The notes below the pieces were generated by a model. It saw only the letters and a program-made list of their open reading frames with translations, ran no database searches and was not told the DNA's origin. Positions 1-10,666 of a stretch of DNA of 53,232 nucleotides are shown one piece after another. Made by a program: the position numbers and the translations under genes. Numbering within the stretch: position 1 is the first letter of the stretch; each line of letters opens with the position of its first letter. The stretch covers positions 1 to 53,232 of the forward strand of contig CANRII010000002.1 of the NCBI GenBank assembly GCA_947630685.1, written 5' to 3'. This stretch comes from an uncultured Ruminiclostridium sp. (GTDB lineage: Bacteria; Bacillota; Clostridia; Oscillospirales; Ruminococcaceae).

Positions 1-177
1 GTCTATGCCGTCAACCACTCTGTCGACCATGTATCCGGTCTGTGACGGCACCGGATCACCCCACCAGTCGTACTGATAACCCTCATAAGGCTCATCAGCA
101 ACTATCGAGGTGGTCAGCATCGTGACTGCCATCAGCGACGCTGCCGCTGCACCGAGAATTTTTTTCTTGGTTGGCAC
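1..177 (-). CDS. Exported protein of the sugar ABC locus, N-terminus only (C-terminus beyond window)
   Basis: The frame is open from a GTG at 177 to the window edge. An AAAGGA site lies 8 nt upstream of the GTG; the in-frame ATG further upstream would overlap that site, so GTG is preferred. The first ~30 residues (PTKKKILGAAAASLMAV...) form a signal peptide, followed by YQYDWWGDPVPSQTGYMVDR. From memory, exported NHL/beta-propeller-like proteins in clostridial sugar ABC loci have a similar mature N-terminus; that family call is inference, because only 59 codons are visible. It lies 35 nt downstream of the permease gene on the same strand and is probably the next gene of that operon. It is too short for the ORF track. 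Confidence 0.6.
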   Translation of the reverse strand, partial: MPTKKKILGAAAASLMAVTMLTTSIVADEPYEGYQYDWWGDPVPSQTGYMVDRVVDGID

Positions 178-211
178 TAAAATCATCCTTTCTGATAAAT
201 TTGGCTGAGCC

Positions 212-1075
212 TTAATCTTTAAGACCGCTGTGCGCCATAGTCTCCATAACGCTGCTCTGGCAGAATATGAACACTATCATTGGCGGCAGCATCGTGATAA
301 CCACCGCCGCGGCGGCAACGCCCGCACGGGCGATACCGGCAGCGCCGATCTGCTGCATTACGGTCGGTATCGGTTTTAATGCCTCGTTATATATGAACGA
401 ATAGCCGGTGATCTGCCATGCGCCCTGGAAAGCGAATATCAGCAGCGTCAGCCACGCGGGCTTTACGTTCGGCATAACTACCTGCCAGCATATCCTGATA
501 TGGTTAGCGCCGTCCAGCTTCGCAGCTTCTATCATGCTGTCGGGAAGCTGTCCCATGAACTGCCTCATCAGGAACAGACCCATCGGGGTAGCTATGTACG
601 GGAGTATGATCGCAAAGTAGGTATCGATCATGCCCATTGTTGCCATTACCATGTACTGCATTATATAAAGTACGGTAGAGGTGAACAGCAGCGCGATCTC
701 TATGATCTTGTTGAACGCTTTTACTCCGGGGAATTTCGCCTTTGACAGCGCGTATGCGGCGGATGAGGAGAACAGCAGCTGCGCCACCGTTACTACCACC
801 GATACAAATACGGAGTTGAATACGTATCTTGAGAACGGCACCCACATGTTGGATGCGGTCGCAAGCAGATCAGTAAAGTTCTGATCGGTTATGTTTGTGA
901 CATACAGTCTAGGCGGGAACAGGAACAATTCCTCGACCGGCTTAAGAGCCTGTATGATCGACAGATAGATAGGAAACAGCATAAACAGTCCGACAAGGGT
1001 GAGCAATACGAATATCGCAATGTCGCCGCCCAGAGAACCGCCGTATCTTTTCCTTCTCTTTTTAGTTATTTTCAT
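212..1075 (-). CDS. Carbohydrate ABC transporter permease (MalG/AraQ/LplC type)
   Basis: This 287-residue polytopic membrane protein has about six hydrophobic segments. The EAA loop that docks on the ATPase is visible as EAAKLDGANHIRICWQVVMPN, near residues 180-205. Length and the FPIYLSIIQALKP start fit family 1 carbohydrate permeases of the MalG side. An AAGGAAGG site precedes the ATG. It follows the other permease on the minus strand (46 nt gap) and the solute-binding protein, the standard SBP-permease-permease order. It would form half of the membrane channel for an oligosaccharide or glycan fragment; the substrate cannot be read from the sequence. No dedicated MsmX-type ATPase is visible here, so a shared one is likely encoded elsewhere. 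Confidence 0.9.
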   Translation of the reverse strand: MKITKKRRKRYGGSLGGDIAIFVLLTLVGLFMLFPIYLSIIQALKPVEELFLFPPRLYVTNITDQNFTDLLATASNMWVPFSRYVFNSVFVSVVVTVAQLLFSSSAAYALSKAKFPGVKAFNKIIEIALLFTSTVLYIMQYMVMATMGMIDTYFAIILPYIATPMGLFLMRQFMGQLPDSMIEAAKLDGANHIRICWQVVMPNVKPAWLTLLIFAFQGAWQITGYSFIYNEALKPIPTVMQQIGAAGIARAGVAAAAVVITMLPPMIVFIFCQSSVMETMAHSGLKD

Positions 1076-1121
1076 AACTACCTTCCTTTCTCAGAGAAAA
1101 AATCATATCGTGATCCTCCGG

Positions 1122-2057
1122 TTAGTCAAGATACTTGCTGAGTATCTTTTTAATACCCCAGTTTGCAAGCATCATCACGGCGAACAGGATAAAGCATATC
1201 GCCGCCGAATAACCCATCTCATAACGTATCGAACCGAAGTCGTATGCGTGCGTCATTATCGTATGCGCCGCATAGTCGGTACTCGGGAATGCCGTAAGGA
1301 AACGTCCTACGTCGCCGGCGGTGAATGAAGATACTATCTGCATTACCGCTGCGAACAGCAGCTGCGGTCCCATTGCCGGCACCGTTACCAGCAAGAGCTG
1401 CTGGGTACGGTTCTTTATGCCCTCTATAGCGCCTGCCTCGTATCTGTCCTTCGGTATACCCTGAAGTCCCGCACGAAGCGCAAGGAATCCGGCGCCCAGC
1501 GCCATCCAGAGCTGAACTATGATGACAACGCCGAGTATGTAGTTAGCGTCGGTCAGCCATTGGCGTGCGCTGTTGATTATGCCGAGATCCAGCAGGTAAG
1601 AGTTTGCTATACCGTAGGTATCGCCTGAGAATATCAGCTGCCATGTGGTATAGATGTTACCCGCAAGAGTAGGAGCGTAGAACACGAACGTGAATATCGT
1701 CTTGAGCGCTCTGGGCATTTCGTTTATCAGCCACGCGAGCAAAAAGCACAATATATAGCTCAGCGGGCCGGTGATTATCGCAAATACCAGGGTGTTCTGT
1801 ATCGCCTTAAGGAATACCTCGTCCTCCAGTATCAGCGAATAGAAGTTGTCTAATCCGACAAACTGCGGAAACTGTACCATATTAAAGTTGGTAAATCCTA
1901 TCGGGAGCGATATGACGACCGGTAATATGGTGAATATTGTAAAGAGTATGAAGAACGGCGCGAGCAGTAAGTATACGCTGGCGTTTCTTCTCATCTCACG
2001 CAATGTATATCTGACCTTGCTGTCTTCGATATACCGCGTTTTTTCTTTGTTAGCCAA
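1122..2057 (-). CDS. Sugar ABC transporter permease (MalF/UgpA/LplB type)
   Basis: This 311-residue membrane protein has six predicted transmembrane helices. The EAA motif EAGAIEGIKNRTQQLLLVTVP sits near residues 207-227. The N-terminus (YTLREMRRNASVYLLLAPFFILFTIF) is typical of the MalF-side partner. The start codon is TTG at 2057, supported by GAGGAGGT 8 nt upstream; no ATG fits. It lies between the solute-binding protein gene (39 nt gap) and the second permease gene (46 nt gap), so the three are almost certainly cotranscribed. It forms the heterodimeric channel with the 212-1075 product. Confidence 0.9.
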   Translation of the reverse strand: MANKEKTRYIEDSKVRYTLREMRRNASVYLLLAPFFILFTIFTILPVVISLPIGFTNFNMVQFPQFVGLDNFYSLILEDEVFLKAIQNTLVFAIITGPLSYILCFLLAWLINEMPRALKTIFTFVFYAPTLAGNIYTTWQLIFSGDTYGIANSYLLDLGIINSARQWLTDANYILGVVIIVQLWMALGAGFLALRAGLQGIPKDRYEAGAIEGIKNRTQQLLLVTVPAMGPQLLFAAVMQIVSSFTAGDVGRFLTAFPSTDYAAHTIMTHAYDFGSIRYEMGYSAAICFILFAVMMLANWGIKKILSKYLD

Positions 2058-2096
2058 ACCTATAACCTCCTCTTTATTTCTCGTAGCAAGAACAAA

Positions 2097-5000
2097 TTAT
2101 TTCGCTCCCGCAAGCTCTTGATATTTCCTTACAATTTCCGATTTGATCTGGTCATTGTAGCTCATCAGCGTGTATCTGGGTTCGTCTGCGTCGTTTACGA
2201 CCATTCTGAACGCGTTATTGATATGTCTTGTTACGGCGTAGGAGGACGGTATGATCGGTATTTCCTTGAGCTGACTCATCTGCTCGTTTATCTTGTTGTA
2301 TTCCTCGGTAGACCAGGGCAGCTGAGAAAGTGCCGCAAGGTTAGCCGTATCGAAACGTCCCATCGGACCCATAAGCGCTTCTATCTGCTTGCCGTAGTCG
2401 GTCTGTACCTCGTCGCTGGTAAACCACTTGATGAAGTCCCAAGCCGCCGACTGGTTGGACACCTTATTAAAGATGACCGCACCGGCGCTGACGGAGTTAG
2501 CCGCGTGGCTGACGGAGCCGTCCGGCTGTCTTGTTCCGGGTACTACCGTGAAGTCCCACAAACCCTTGATCTCGGGGGCTGCAACGGAAAGCTGATTGTA
2601 GAAGGTGTAGTTCTGGATAAGCAACGGCATCTCGCCGGTCCTGAAACGTGAGAACGCGTCGTAAGTCTGATCGAAGCTGAATACCGTGTAGTATTTAGTC
2701 CACTGCTCGAATACTTCGATAGCGTCGTTCTCCATGAAGTTGGTGAGCTTTAAGTTCTTGATATCCTCGGTGGTAATATTCTCATAATCGGTGCTGTAAA
2801 GGTCGTCCGCATAGATCGAAAGTCCTTTCTGGAGCATCAGCAGTATGAAAGTATTGCCCGCGTCGAATATGTTGGAGGATATGTTCTGCGGAAGTATCAG
2901 ACCTACGTCCAGATACTTTCTTTGCAGAGTCGGCAGCATGGTGGTAAGATCGTCCCATGTCTCCGGCGGCTCGTCAAAGCCTAACTCGTCAAGTACGTCG
3001 GTACGATAGAACATCATCGGGAAGGTCTGCGATACCGGCAGTCCGTAAACGCCGAGGTTGTTTCCGTCGTAGTACTCGTATATCTTCATTACGTCGGTCG
3101 CGAAGCGCGAGGAAACTACCTGTTCATAATCCTTGAACTGGGTAATATCCACCAGCAGACCTCTCGCGGCAAGCTGTATCGGGAAGTCGCCGCCGATAAA
3201 CAGCGCGATCTCAGGTCCCTTGCCCGCTAAGGTAGCCTCCAGTATGGAGCCCTGTACGAGGTTTATGGACGCCTCCACTCCGTCGTGGGTGTTGTTGAAG
3301 TCATTGTCCACCAGATTCTTTACAACGGTCGCCTGGTCGCGTGCGAGCGATACCCATACGTTGAGCGAGGTAGCGCTGCGGTCGGACATCGAGGTGTAAT
3401 CCTCAAAGAACGAACCGATGAACGAATTGAAGCCGAACAGGAACTCGCTGAAGAAGTTGCCGCTTACCGGTGCGAATTCTTCGTGTACGGTGCCTATTTC
3501 GATATAGTCGAGCTCAAGCGGCTGTCCGCGGTAGTCGCGCATCCACGCGGATACCGAGGAAATGCTGTCCTTGATGCTGGACGCCATTATCGGGATATCG
3601 CCCGGCTTATTTATACATCTTTCAAGATATATCGCCATTGTTTCAAGAGCGGCCGCCTCGGAACCCTCCTTGGTCAGCTCCTCTATGCCCGCCTTCTCTG
3701 CGCGCAGGCTGTCAACTATCCTGCGGAAGGAGGGGAGTATATCCGGTATCTTCTTTTCTACGAAGTAATCGTTGAATTCGTCGGGTGAAGGACCGGTTAT
3801 CATCAGTATTCTTCTGTAATACTGGTTCAGCTCAAGAATGAGGTCGTCCAGACGCTGCATTACCGCGCCTATAGAACCGGGCAGCGCCTCAAGGGTGATG
3901 GTGTGAGTTTCGCCCGCGGTGAGGTAAATATAAATGTCGTTGCCCTCCTCGTCCTTGGGTACAAGGCCGTACCAGTCGGGCGAGTATACAAACTGTACGT
4001 CCTCTAACTCCTTGCAGGGTACCTTGCCGTCGATGTAGATCTTTCTGTTGGAGAAGAAGCCTCTCATCGAGTTCTGCCTTGCCTTGAAGTTGAAGCGGTA
4101 GTAGCCGTCGTTCTCTACCTTGAACTCATAGGTTATAGCCTGGGTGGATTTGTTCCAGGTGTCCTGACCTATAGTGTTGTAGCGCTGCTTGGTCGGGTGC
4201 GACGGGCTGGTCATGTATGTAGTTCTGTCATAAGTTGCATAAAGAGTAGATGCGCTCTTATACAGAGGAGTCTCCGCCTGTAAGAATATGGTGTTGGTAC
4301 CGAGCTCCGCGTTTGCGGTGGTCAGCGCCGGAGTGTTGTTTATTTGATCCTCCGAGGGCTTTATAGTATCGTAATCCGGAAGCTCGTCATAGTTTTTGAA
4401 AGTAAACGAATGGAAAACGCCGTAGGTTTTCACACCGTCAAGCTCAAGAGTATGCTTGCCTTTTTCAAGATAGAAGAAATAAGGCTCGTTGTAAAGACCC
4501 TCTTTATCCTTTATCGGATAATCTACCCAGCAGTCGTATGTAGCCTGGCCGGGTCTTAAGTCGTTATCCTTGGAATCTCTCTGGATAGTAGTCGCGTCTT
4601 TCCAGTAACGGTCAAGCGAAATGTCCTTAGCTACTAAGAACGGATAATCGCCGTCCAGCTTAAGACCTATCTCTATAACGGTGTTGGAGCTTTCATCGCC
4701 GGATATCGGATAATAAATAGCCTCAAGGTTATAAAGCCCGCTTTCTTCTACCTCAAATTCATATTTGAGGTCGAGCAGGTCGCTTTTCCATTTGAGGGTG
4801 TCGTAGTTGTCGGTATCAAGCTCCGTTTCCTCCTCAAGGAAGGTCTTGAGCTGCTGATAGCCCTCTCCGTCCGCCTTGATTATCTCGAATGCGTCGGAGG
4901 ATACGCTGTCGCCCGCCTTGAATTCTTTTCCGTCATAGATACCGCCGGAATAATCCGCAGCGTATAAGGTTATCTCCTTGTCGGGCTTTGTAGCGCCGTC

Positions 5001-5240
5001 TTCAAGATAACCGTTGTAGTAGGTGCTGTACTTGCCCTCCATACCTGTGATAACAATTCCGCTTACGCTGCTGCCGGTATTTTCTTCCGAAGCATCGGCC
5101 GAGGTATCCGCAGACGTATCCGCAGATGTATCCGCCTCTGCCTCGGCAAAGGAAGTAAGGCTGACAGATGACAGCAAAGCAGCAGCTGACAATATGCCGG
5201 CAAGTATTCGCTTCTTTACCGTGATTTGCTTTATCGTCAC
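2097..5240 (-). CDS. Very large extracellular solute-binding protein with N-terminal binding-module-like domains
   Basis: The protein has ~1047 residues, more than twice a normal sugar-binding protein. An AAAGGTGG site sits 8 nt before a GTG at 5240; the track start at 5252 overlaps this site, so 5240 is chosen. It begins with a Sec signal peptide (KKRILAGILSAAALLSSVSLTSFAEA) without a lipobox Cys, then a low-complexity DTSADTSADTSADAS linker. Residues ~60-480 read like two beta-sandwich modules with carbohydrate-module phrases (LEVEESGLYNLEAIYYPI-like, ENDGYYRFNFKAR). A family 1-type binding fold occupies ~630-1051 (VWVSLARDQATVVKNLV, IGGDFPIQLAARGLLVDI, WTKYYT). It is the substrate receptor for the two permeases downstream. 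How it is tethered, without a lipobox or sorting signal, is unclear. Confidence 0.85.
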   Translation of the reverse strand: MTIKQITVKKRILAGILSAAALLSSVSLTSFAEAEADTSADTSADTSADASEENTGSSVSGIVITGMEGKYSTYYNGYLEDGATKPDKEITLYAADYSGGIYDGKEFKAGDSVSSDAFEIIKADGEGYQQLKTFLEEETELDTDNYDTLKWKSDLLDLKYEFEVEESGLYNLEAIYYPISGDESSNTVIEIGLKLDGDYPFLVAKDISLDRYWKDATTIQRDSKDNDLRPGQATYDCWVDYPIKDKEGLYNEPYFFYLEKGKHTLELDGVKTYGVFHSFTFKNYDELPDYDTIKPSEDQINNTPALTTANAELGTNTIFLQAETPLYKSASTLYATYDRTTYMTSPSHPTKQRYNTIGQDTWNKSTQAITYEFKVENDGYYRFNFKARQNSMRGFFSNRKIYIDGKVPCKELEDVQFVYSPDWYGLVPKDEEGNDIYIYLTAGETHTITLEALPGSIGAVMQRLDDLILELNQYYRRILMITGPSPDEFNDYFVEKKIPDILPSFRRIVDSLRAEKAGIEELTKEGSEAAALETMAIYLERCINKPGDIPIMASSIKDSISSVSAWMRDYRGQPLELDYIEIGTVHEEFAPVSGNFFSEFLFGFNSFIGSFFEDYTSMSDRSATSLNVWVSLARDQATVVKNLVDNDFNNTHDGVEASINLVQGSILEATLAGKGPEIALFIGGDFPIQLAARGLLVDITQFKDYEQVVSSRFATDVMKIYEYYDGNNLGVYGLPVSQTFPMMFYRTDVLDELGFDEPPETWDDLTTMLPTLQRKYLDVGLILPQNISSNIFDAGNTFILLMLQKGLSIYADDLYSTDYENITTEDIKNLKLTNFMENDAIEVFEQWTKYYTVFSFDQTYDAFSRFRTGEMPLLIQNYTFYNQLSVAAPEIKGLWDFTVVPGTRQPDGSVSHAANSVSAGAVIFNKVSNQSAAWDFIKWFTSDEVQTDYGKQIEALMGPMGRFDTANLAALSQLPWSTEEYNKINEQMSQLKEIPIIPSSYAVTRHINNAFRMVVNDADEPRYTLMSYNDQIKSEIVRKYQELAGAK

Positions 5241-5358
5241 AGTTAAATCCACCTTTCTAAAAATTTCTTTTTATGTAACCGGAGGTCTGTCTGACCGTCC
5301 GACTTAGTAAGGAAATTTATTTTTTAAGCGGTTTTCCCGCTGTTAAGTATCGCAAAGT

Positions 5359-6312
5359 CTAGTTGTAATCCGAGTTGTAAACGGATATCCGTCCGTCCTC
5401 CAGCTCGACTCTGACCTTGTCTCCGCCTTTTATACCGAGCGCCTCCAGATACTCTTTCGGTATCTGCAGTCTGCCGGCTCTGTCCAAAACTACCAGCTCT
5501 TCACGCTCGCTGCTCTGGCTCATCAGCCGTTCATGCTCGGCTCTTTGCTGTTCGCTCATCTTTTCCAGCTCGTCAAACGACAGCAGCGGCGCTTTCTTAC
5601 GCAGCATTTCCGTTGACGTCCTGCCGTCCCGTATCGCTACCACACGGTCGATGGACTTTGACAAATTGGTGTCATGAGTGACTATTATAATGGTTACGCC
5701 GGTCTGACGGTTGAGATCTCTGAACACGTCCAGCACCATAGCGGCGGTCTTGGTATCCACCGCGCCGGTCGGTTCGTCCGCCAGCAGCAGGCTGGGATTG
5801 TTGGACAGCGCTATCGCTATCGCAACACGCTGCTGTTCTCCTCCGGAAAGCTGACCCAGCAGGGAATTCCTCCTGTCGCCGAGTCCCACCATCTCCAGCA
5901 GCTCTCTTGCGCGCTCCTGCCGGTTCTTATGCCCGGATAGCAGCAGCGGCATTTCCACGTTCTGTATCGCGGTAAGGTAGGGGATAAGGTTTCGCGCGTT
6001 GTTTTGCCAAACGAATCCGACCGTTTCACGCTTATACTTTATCAGGTCCTTTTCGTCGAACTTCAGCAGGTCCTTTCCGTCTACGAACAGGCTGCCCGCC
6101 GACGGCTTATCCAGCGCGCCAAGCATGTTGAGCAGCGTGGATTTTCCGCTGCCGGAAGCTCCGACTATTCCCATAAGCTCTCCCCGCTCGACCTCAAGGT
6201 CAAGTCCCTGGAGCGCCATTACCTCCACGTCGGTGGTCTTGTATATCTTTACTAGATTCTCGCACCGCACCATGATATTTTCAGGGGGCGCCAGCATTAC
6301 TCTGCGCGGCAT
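5359..6312 (-). CDS. MacB/LolD-type ABC ATPase with C-terminal SpoVT/AbrB-like domain
   Basis: Of its 317 residues, 1-~235 are a complete ATPase: Walker A GASGSGKST, Q-loop FVWQNN, signature LSGGEQQR, Walker B LLLADEP, switch His in VTHD. After a charged helix (SEQQRAEHERLM) the last ~45 residues (VVLDRAGRLQIPKEYLEALG...) match the swapped-hairpin pattern of AbrB/SpoVT DNA-binding domains. The start ATG overlaps the stop of the upstream ATPase (TAATG) with GGAGG 5 nt before, so the two are translationally coupled. LolD/MacB ATPases normally work with FtsX-type permeases; none is in the window. The gene directly precedes the solute-binding protein (~118 nt gap). An ATPase-linked regulator role is inference. 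Confidence 0.85.
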   Translation of the reverse strand: MPRRVMLAPPENIMVRCENLVKIYKTTDVEVMALQGLDLEVERGELMGIVGASGSGKSTLLNMLGALDKPSAGSLFVDGKDLLKFDEKDLIKYKRETVGFVWQNNARNLIPYLTAIQNVEMPLLLSGHKNRQERARELLEMVGLGDRRNSLLGQLSGGEQQRVAIAIALSNNPSLLLADEPTGAVDTKTAAMVLDVFRDLNRQTGVTIIIVTHDTNLSKSIDRVVAIRDGRTSTEMLRKKAPLLSFDELEKMSEQQRAEHERLMSQSSEREELVVLDRAGRLQIPKEYLEALGIKGGDKVRVELEDGRISVYNSDYN

Positions 6313-7022
6313 TATTCCTCCTTATCCGTGATATCGTTTTCACTGACGTCGGTGATCTCACCGTCCTCCAGCGTATAAACGACGTCACACATCTCCATCA
6401 TCGTGGTGTCGTGCGTGGTCATGACTATCGTCAGTCCATCCTCGTGAGCAAGCTCTCTAAACAGGTTCATCACCGCGAGTCCCGTAGGCGTATCCAGCGC
6501 CGCGGTAGGCTCGTCGGCGAAGATGAGCTTAGGCCGGTTGGCTATCGCCCTTGCTATCGCGACACGCTGCTGCTCACCGCCGGAAAGCTCGCCGGGTCGG
6601 TGGTGCATACGCTTTTCCAGTCCCACGCGTATCAGACATTCCTTTGCCCGCGCCGAGCGCTCGGAACGGGGAGCGCCTACCAGTCTCATCGCAAATTCGA
6701 CGTTTTCGTAAGCCGTCATGGTAGGTATCAGCGCTACCGACTGGAAAACGAACGACATTTCGTACCGCCTCAGCTTATCCGCCTGCGCGTCCGTCAGCGC
6801 CGTTATCTCCTTGCCGTCGAATATTACCTCTCCCGAAGTGGGACGATCCAGCGCGCCGAGTATGTTTATCAGCGTGGTCTTGCCGGAACCGCTGCGTCCC
6901 CTCAGTACCACCAGCTTGTCGGGCGGCACCTCCAAATTTATGCTTTTCAGCGCGTGAACCTCTGTCTTATCGTTTATCTTAAAGACACGGGAGATATCCA
7001 CCGCCTTCAAAATAGGCTCCAT
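6312..7022 (-). CDS. MacB/LolD-type ABC transporter ATP-binding protein
   Basis: This 236-residue ATPase has Walker [11 protein letters not shown]-loop FVFQS, signature LSGGEQQR, Walker B LIFADEP and H-loop MTTHD. LolD/MacB-type features include [19 protein letters not shown] and [19 protein letters not shown]. It is the first gene after a near-consensus promoter (7103-7131) and overlaps the next ATPase gene by one base. Two different LolD-type ATPases in tandem could heterodimerise on an FtsX-like permease; none is encoded nearby. The coupling to the sugar-uptake genes downstream is by position only. Confidence 0.88.
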   Translation of the reverse strand: MEPILKAVDISRVFKINDKTEVHALKSINLEVPPDKLVVLRGRSGSGKTTLINILGALDRPTSGEVIFDGKEITALTDAQADKLRRYEMSFVFQSVALIPTMTAYENVEFAMRLVGAPRSERSARAKECLIRVGLEKRMHHRPGELSGGEQQRVAIARAIANRPKLIFADEPTAALDTPTGLAVMNLFRELAHEDGLTIVMTTHDTTMMEMCDVVYTLEDGEITDVSENDITDKEE

Positions 7023-7102
7023 ATCTAACCTTTCACGCCGTATCCGGCTAAAAATGAGAAACTCAAAAAATACACAAACACTTTCATCTTTGTGACACTA
7101 TC

Positions 7103-7131
7103 ATTATACCAAATTATCACCCAACTGTCAA
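7103..7131 (-). promoter_or_regulatory. Consensus sigma-A promoter for the ATPase/sugar ABC operon
   Basis: On the minus strand TTGACA (7126-7131) and TATAAT (7103-7108) are separated by exactly 17 bp. Both hexamers are perfect. It lies ~80 bp upstream of the 6312-7022 start, with no terminator recognised before the solute-binding gene, so it may drive the whole locus to position 1. Confidence 0.85.
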
Positions 7132-7476
7132 GGTGCATAAAAAATATTTCATTTTGCGGTATCTTTTTTGGGCGTTAGTGACAAGTAAATTTTTTATTTG
7201 TGTTTTTTCATAAAAATAAATCTAAAAATTTGTATAATCCGACATCTTTTTTTCGGTATTACACAAGATATAGTGGTTTTTTTAGTAAAAAGAACAATTT
7301 TTTAAGGCTTTTTCTTAAATTTTCAGAGGTAAATTTTGCACAGACAAATTTGTAAAATATTGTAAAAAATATTTTTTGTGACATTTGCACAATTCTTTTT
7401 ATTGAATTTTTTTACTTAAATTTAAGGAAATTAAAGTGCATTTTCGTTTTATGTTCCTGCTTGTGCTCCGGAAAAT
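7132..7476. other. Very AT-rich intergenic segment without a recognisable gene
   Basis: About 345 bp made largely of T- and A-runs, far more AT-rich than the flanking genes. No ORF, tRNA or convincing terminator is visible. A TGTATAAT string on the plus strand near 7231 has no good -35 and no gene ahead of it. The segment may act as an UP-element or bent DNA upstream of the promoter at 7103-7131; this is speculative. Confidence 0.5.
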
Positions 7477-9381
<1,905 letters not shown>

Positions 9382-9392
9382 ATCGTTCCTCC

Positions 9393-9425
9393 AAAAAAAT
9401 CGTGCCGAAGATCGTTCGGCACGAT
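9393..9425 (-). terminator. Rho-independent terminator after the PrsA-like gene
   Basis: A perfect 11-bp stem (9399-9409 with 9415-9425), a 5-nt loop and a run of seven T on the minus strand. It ends the transcript of the 9435-10622 gene. Its U-tract runs directly into the ribosome binding site of the ABC-F gene, so ABC-F would be expressed by read-through or from a promoter overlapping it. Confidence 0.85.
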
Positions 9426-9434
9426 GTTGATGTT

Positions 9435-10622
9435 TTATTGCTTTATCTTGTCGGGCTTGTAAGCGTCGAGAGCCGCGTTGTTGAAGTCTGTCGCGTATTT
9501 CTCGGCTATGCCGTCCAGCACGCCCTCAAACTCCTCGTCCTTCATCAGATGAAGTATGCCGGAGCGGTTGTTTTCAAACCAATCGTCGCGGTCGAGCAGC
9601 TTTTTGCGCATTACCACATAATAAGTGGTATCGGTCTTGTAAACGCCGCCCTCGTCATCTTTCAGATCGAACAGATATTTCATCATGTTTTCATCGTAAG
9701 AGGTGCTGTCCTTAGCAAGCAGCGTTTCATGGTCGTGATCCTCCTCTTCCTCCGGAACATCGGTGGAATCGCCCGCGGTCGCCTCCGAAGTTTCGGAAGA
9801 CGTGTCGGAGCTTGTATCCTCGCTGTCCTCCTCTGCGGCCGCTTTCTGCTCGGCTACGAAGTCCTCGTAATCATGATATACCGTGTCGTAATCCTCGCCG
9901 TCTTCAAGGCGCTCAAAGTAGCCGTTGGCAAGCTCTTCCATCTTCTGCTTGCCCTCGTCGGTCTCTATCTTGCTGCCGTCGCCCTCGGTAAGACTTACCG
10001 CTATCATCTGGAATCTGCCGTAGTTATCCTCGTAGTAGGTCTTTATATCCTGCTCGTCGGTGGGGGTAACGCCGTTTTCTTCATAATAATGATCGAACAG
10101 CTTGTCGTTCATCATTCTTGCCATCTCGACCTCTTGATAAGAGGCGCGGCTTATACCCAGACTCTCGTAATATTCCCCGTAGGTCTGACCTAAGCTGTAC
10201 ATGCCGTAATAGGTCATCTCGGTATCCCACATTTCGGTGATGGAATCCTTTGTTTCGGCGATCTCGGTGTCGTTAAGCTCCATTCCCAGCTCGGCAAAAT
10301 GCCTTTGGATAGCGATATGGCGCTTGATATAGCCCATGGTGCGCTCTTCAACATACTGGTTATACGGCTTTTCCTGCACGTTGTAATTGGAATAGCTGAA
10401 ATTTTCTATATCCGACGCAGACTGACCGAGTTCTTTTAGCTGATCGTCTATCTCGCTGTTAGCCTCGGATATCGCCTGAAGCTCGTACATGAGGTAAACT
10501 CCGGCGCGTATGTTCTCCCCGTCGATAGTTCCTACAGAGGTTATATCCGCACAGCCCGCCGTGGATATTGCTACAGCGCAGGCGACTGCCAGCGCAGCGA
10601 CGCTTTTGACAAATTTGTTCAT
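9435..10622 (-). CDS. PrsA/SurA-like foldase lipoprotein
   Basis: The 395-residue precursor has a lipoprotein signal peptide (MNKFVKSVAALAVACAVAISTAGC, lipobox STAGC, Cys24), so it should be anchored on the outer face of the membrane. Residues ~40-190 are helical and resemble the SurA N-domain of PrsA-type chaperones (TPTDEQDIKTYYEDNYGRFQMIAVSL leads into the parvulin position). The region where a parvulin domain should sit is interrupted by an acidic Ser/Glu-rich insert (EDSEDTSSDTSSETSEATAGD), so isomerase activity is doubtful. It lies 44 nt after pheT, probably in the same transcript, and ends in the terminator at 9393-9425. Confidence 0.65.
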   Translation of the reverse strand: MNKFVKSVAALAVACAVAISTAGCADITSVGTIDGENIRAGVYLMYELQAISEANSEIDDQLKELGQSASDIENFSYSNYNVQEKPYNQYVEERTMGYIKRHIAIQRHFAELGMELNDTEIAETKDSITEMWDTEMTYYGMYSLGQTYGEYYESLGISRASYQEVEMARMMNDKLFDHYYEENGVTPTDEQDIKTYYEDNYGRFQMIAVSLTEGDGSKIETDEGKQKMEELANGYFERLEDGEDYDTVYHDYEDFVAEQKAAAEEDSEDTSSDTSSETSEATAGDSTDVPEEEEDHDHETLLAKDSTSYDENMMKYLFDLKDDEGGVYKTDTTYYVVMRKKLLDRDDWFENNRSGILHLMKDEEFEGVLDGIAEKYATDFNNAALDAYKPDKIKQ

Positions 10623-10666
10623 GATAAATTCTCCTTTTTATGATAACGCTTCACAAGAGTTACGCA

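Noticed and set aside
5326-5341. AGCGG/CCGCT hairpin between the AbrB-ATPase and the solute-binding protein genes
   Set aside because: Only 5 bp and followed by an A-rich, not U-rich, stretch on the minus strand, so not called a terminator.
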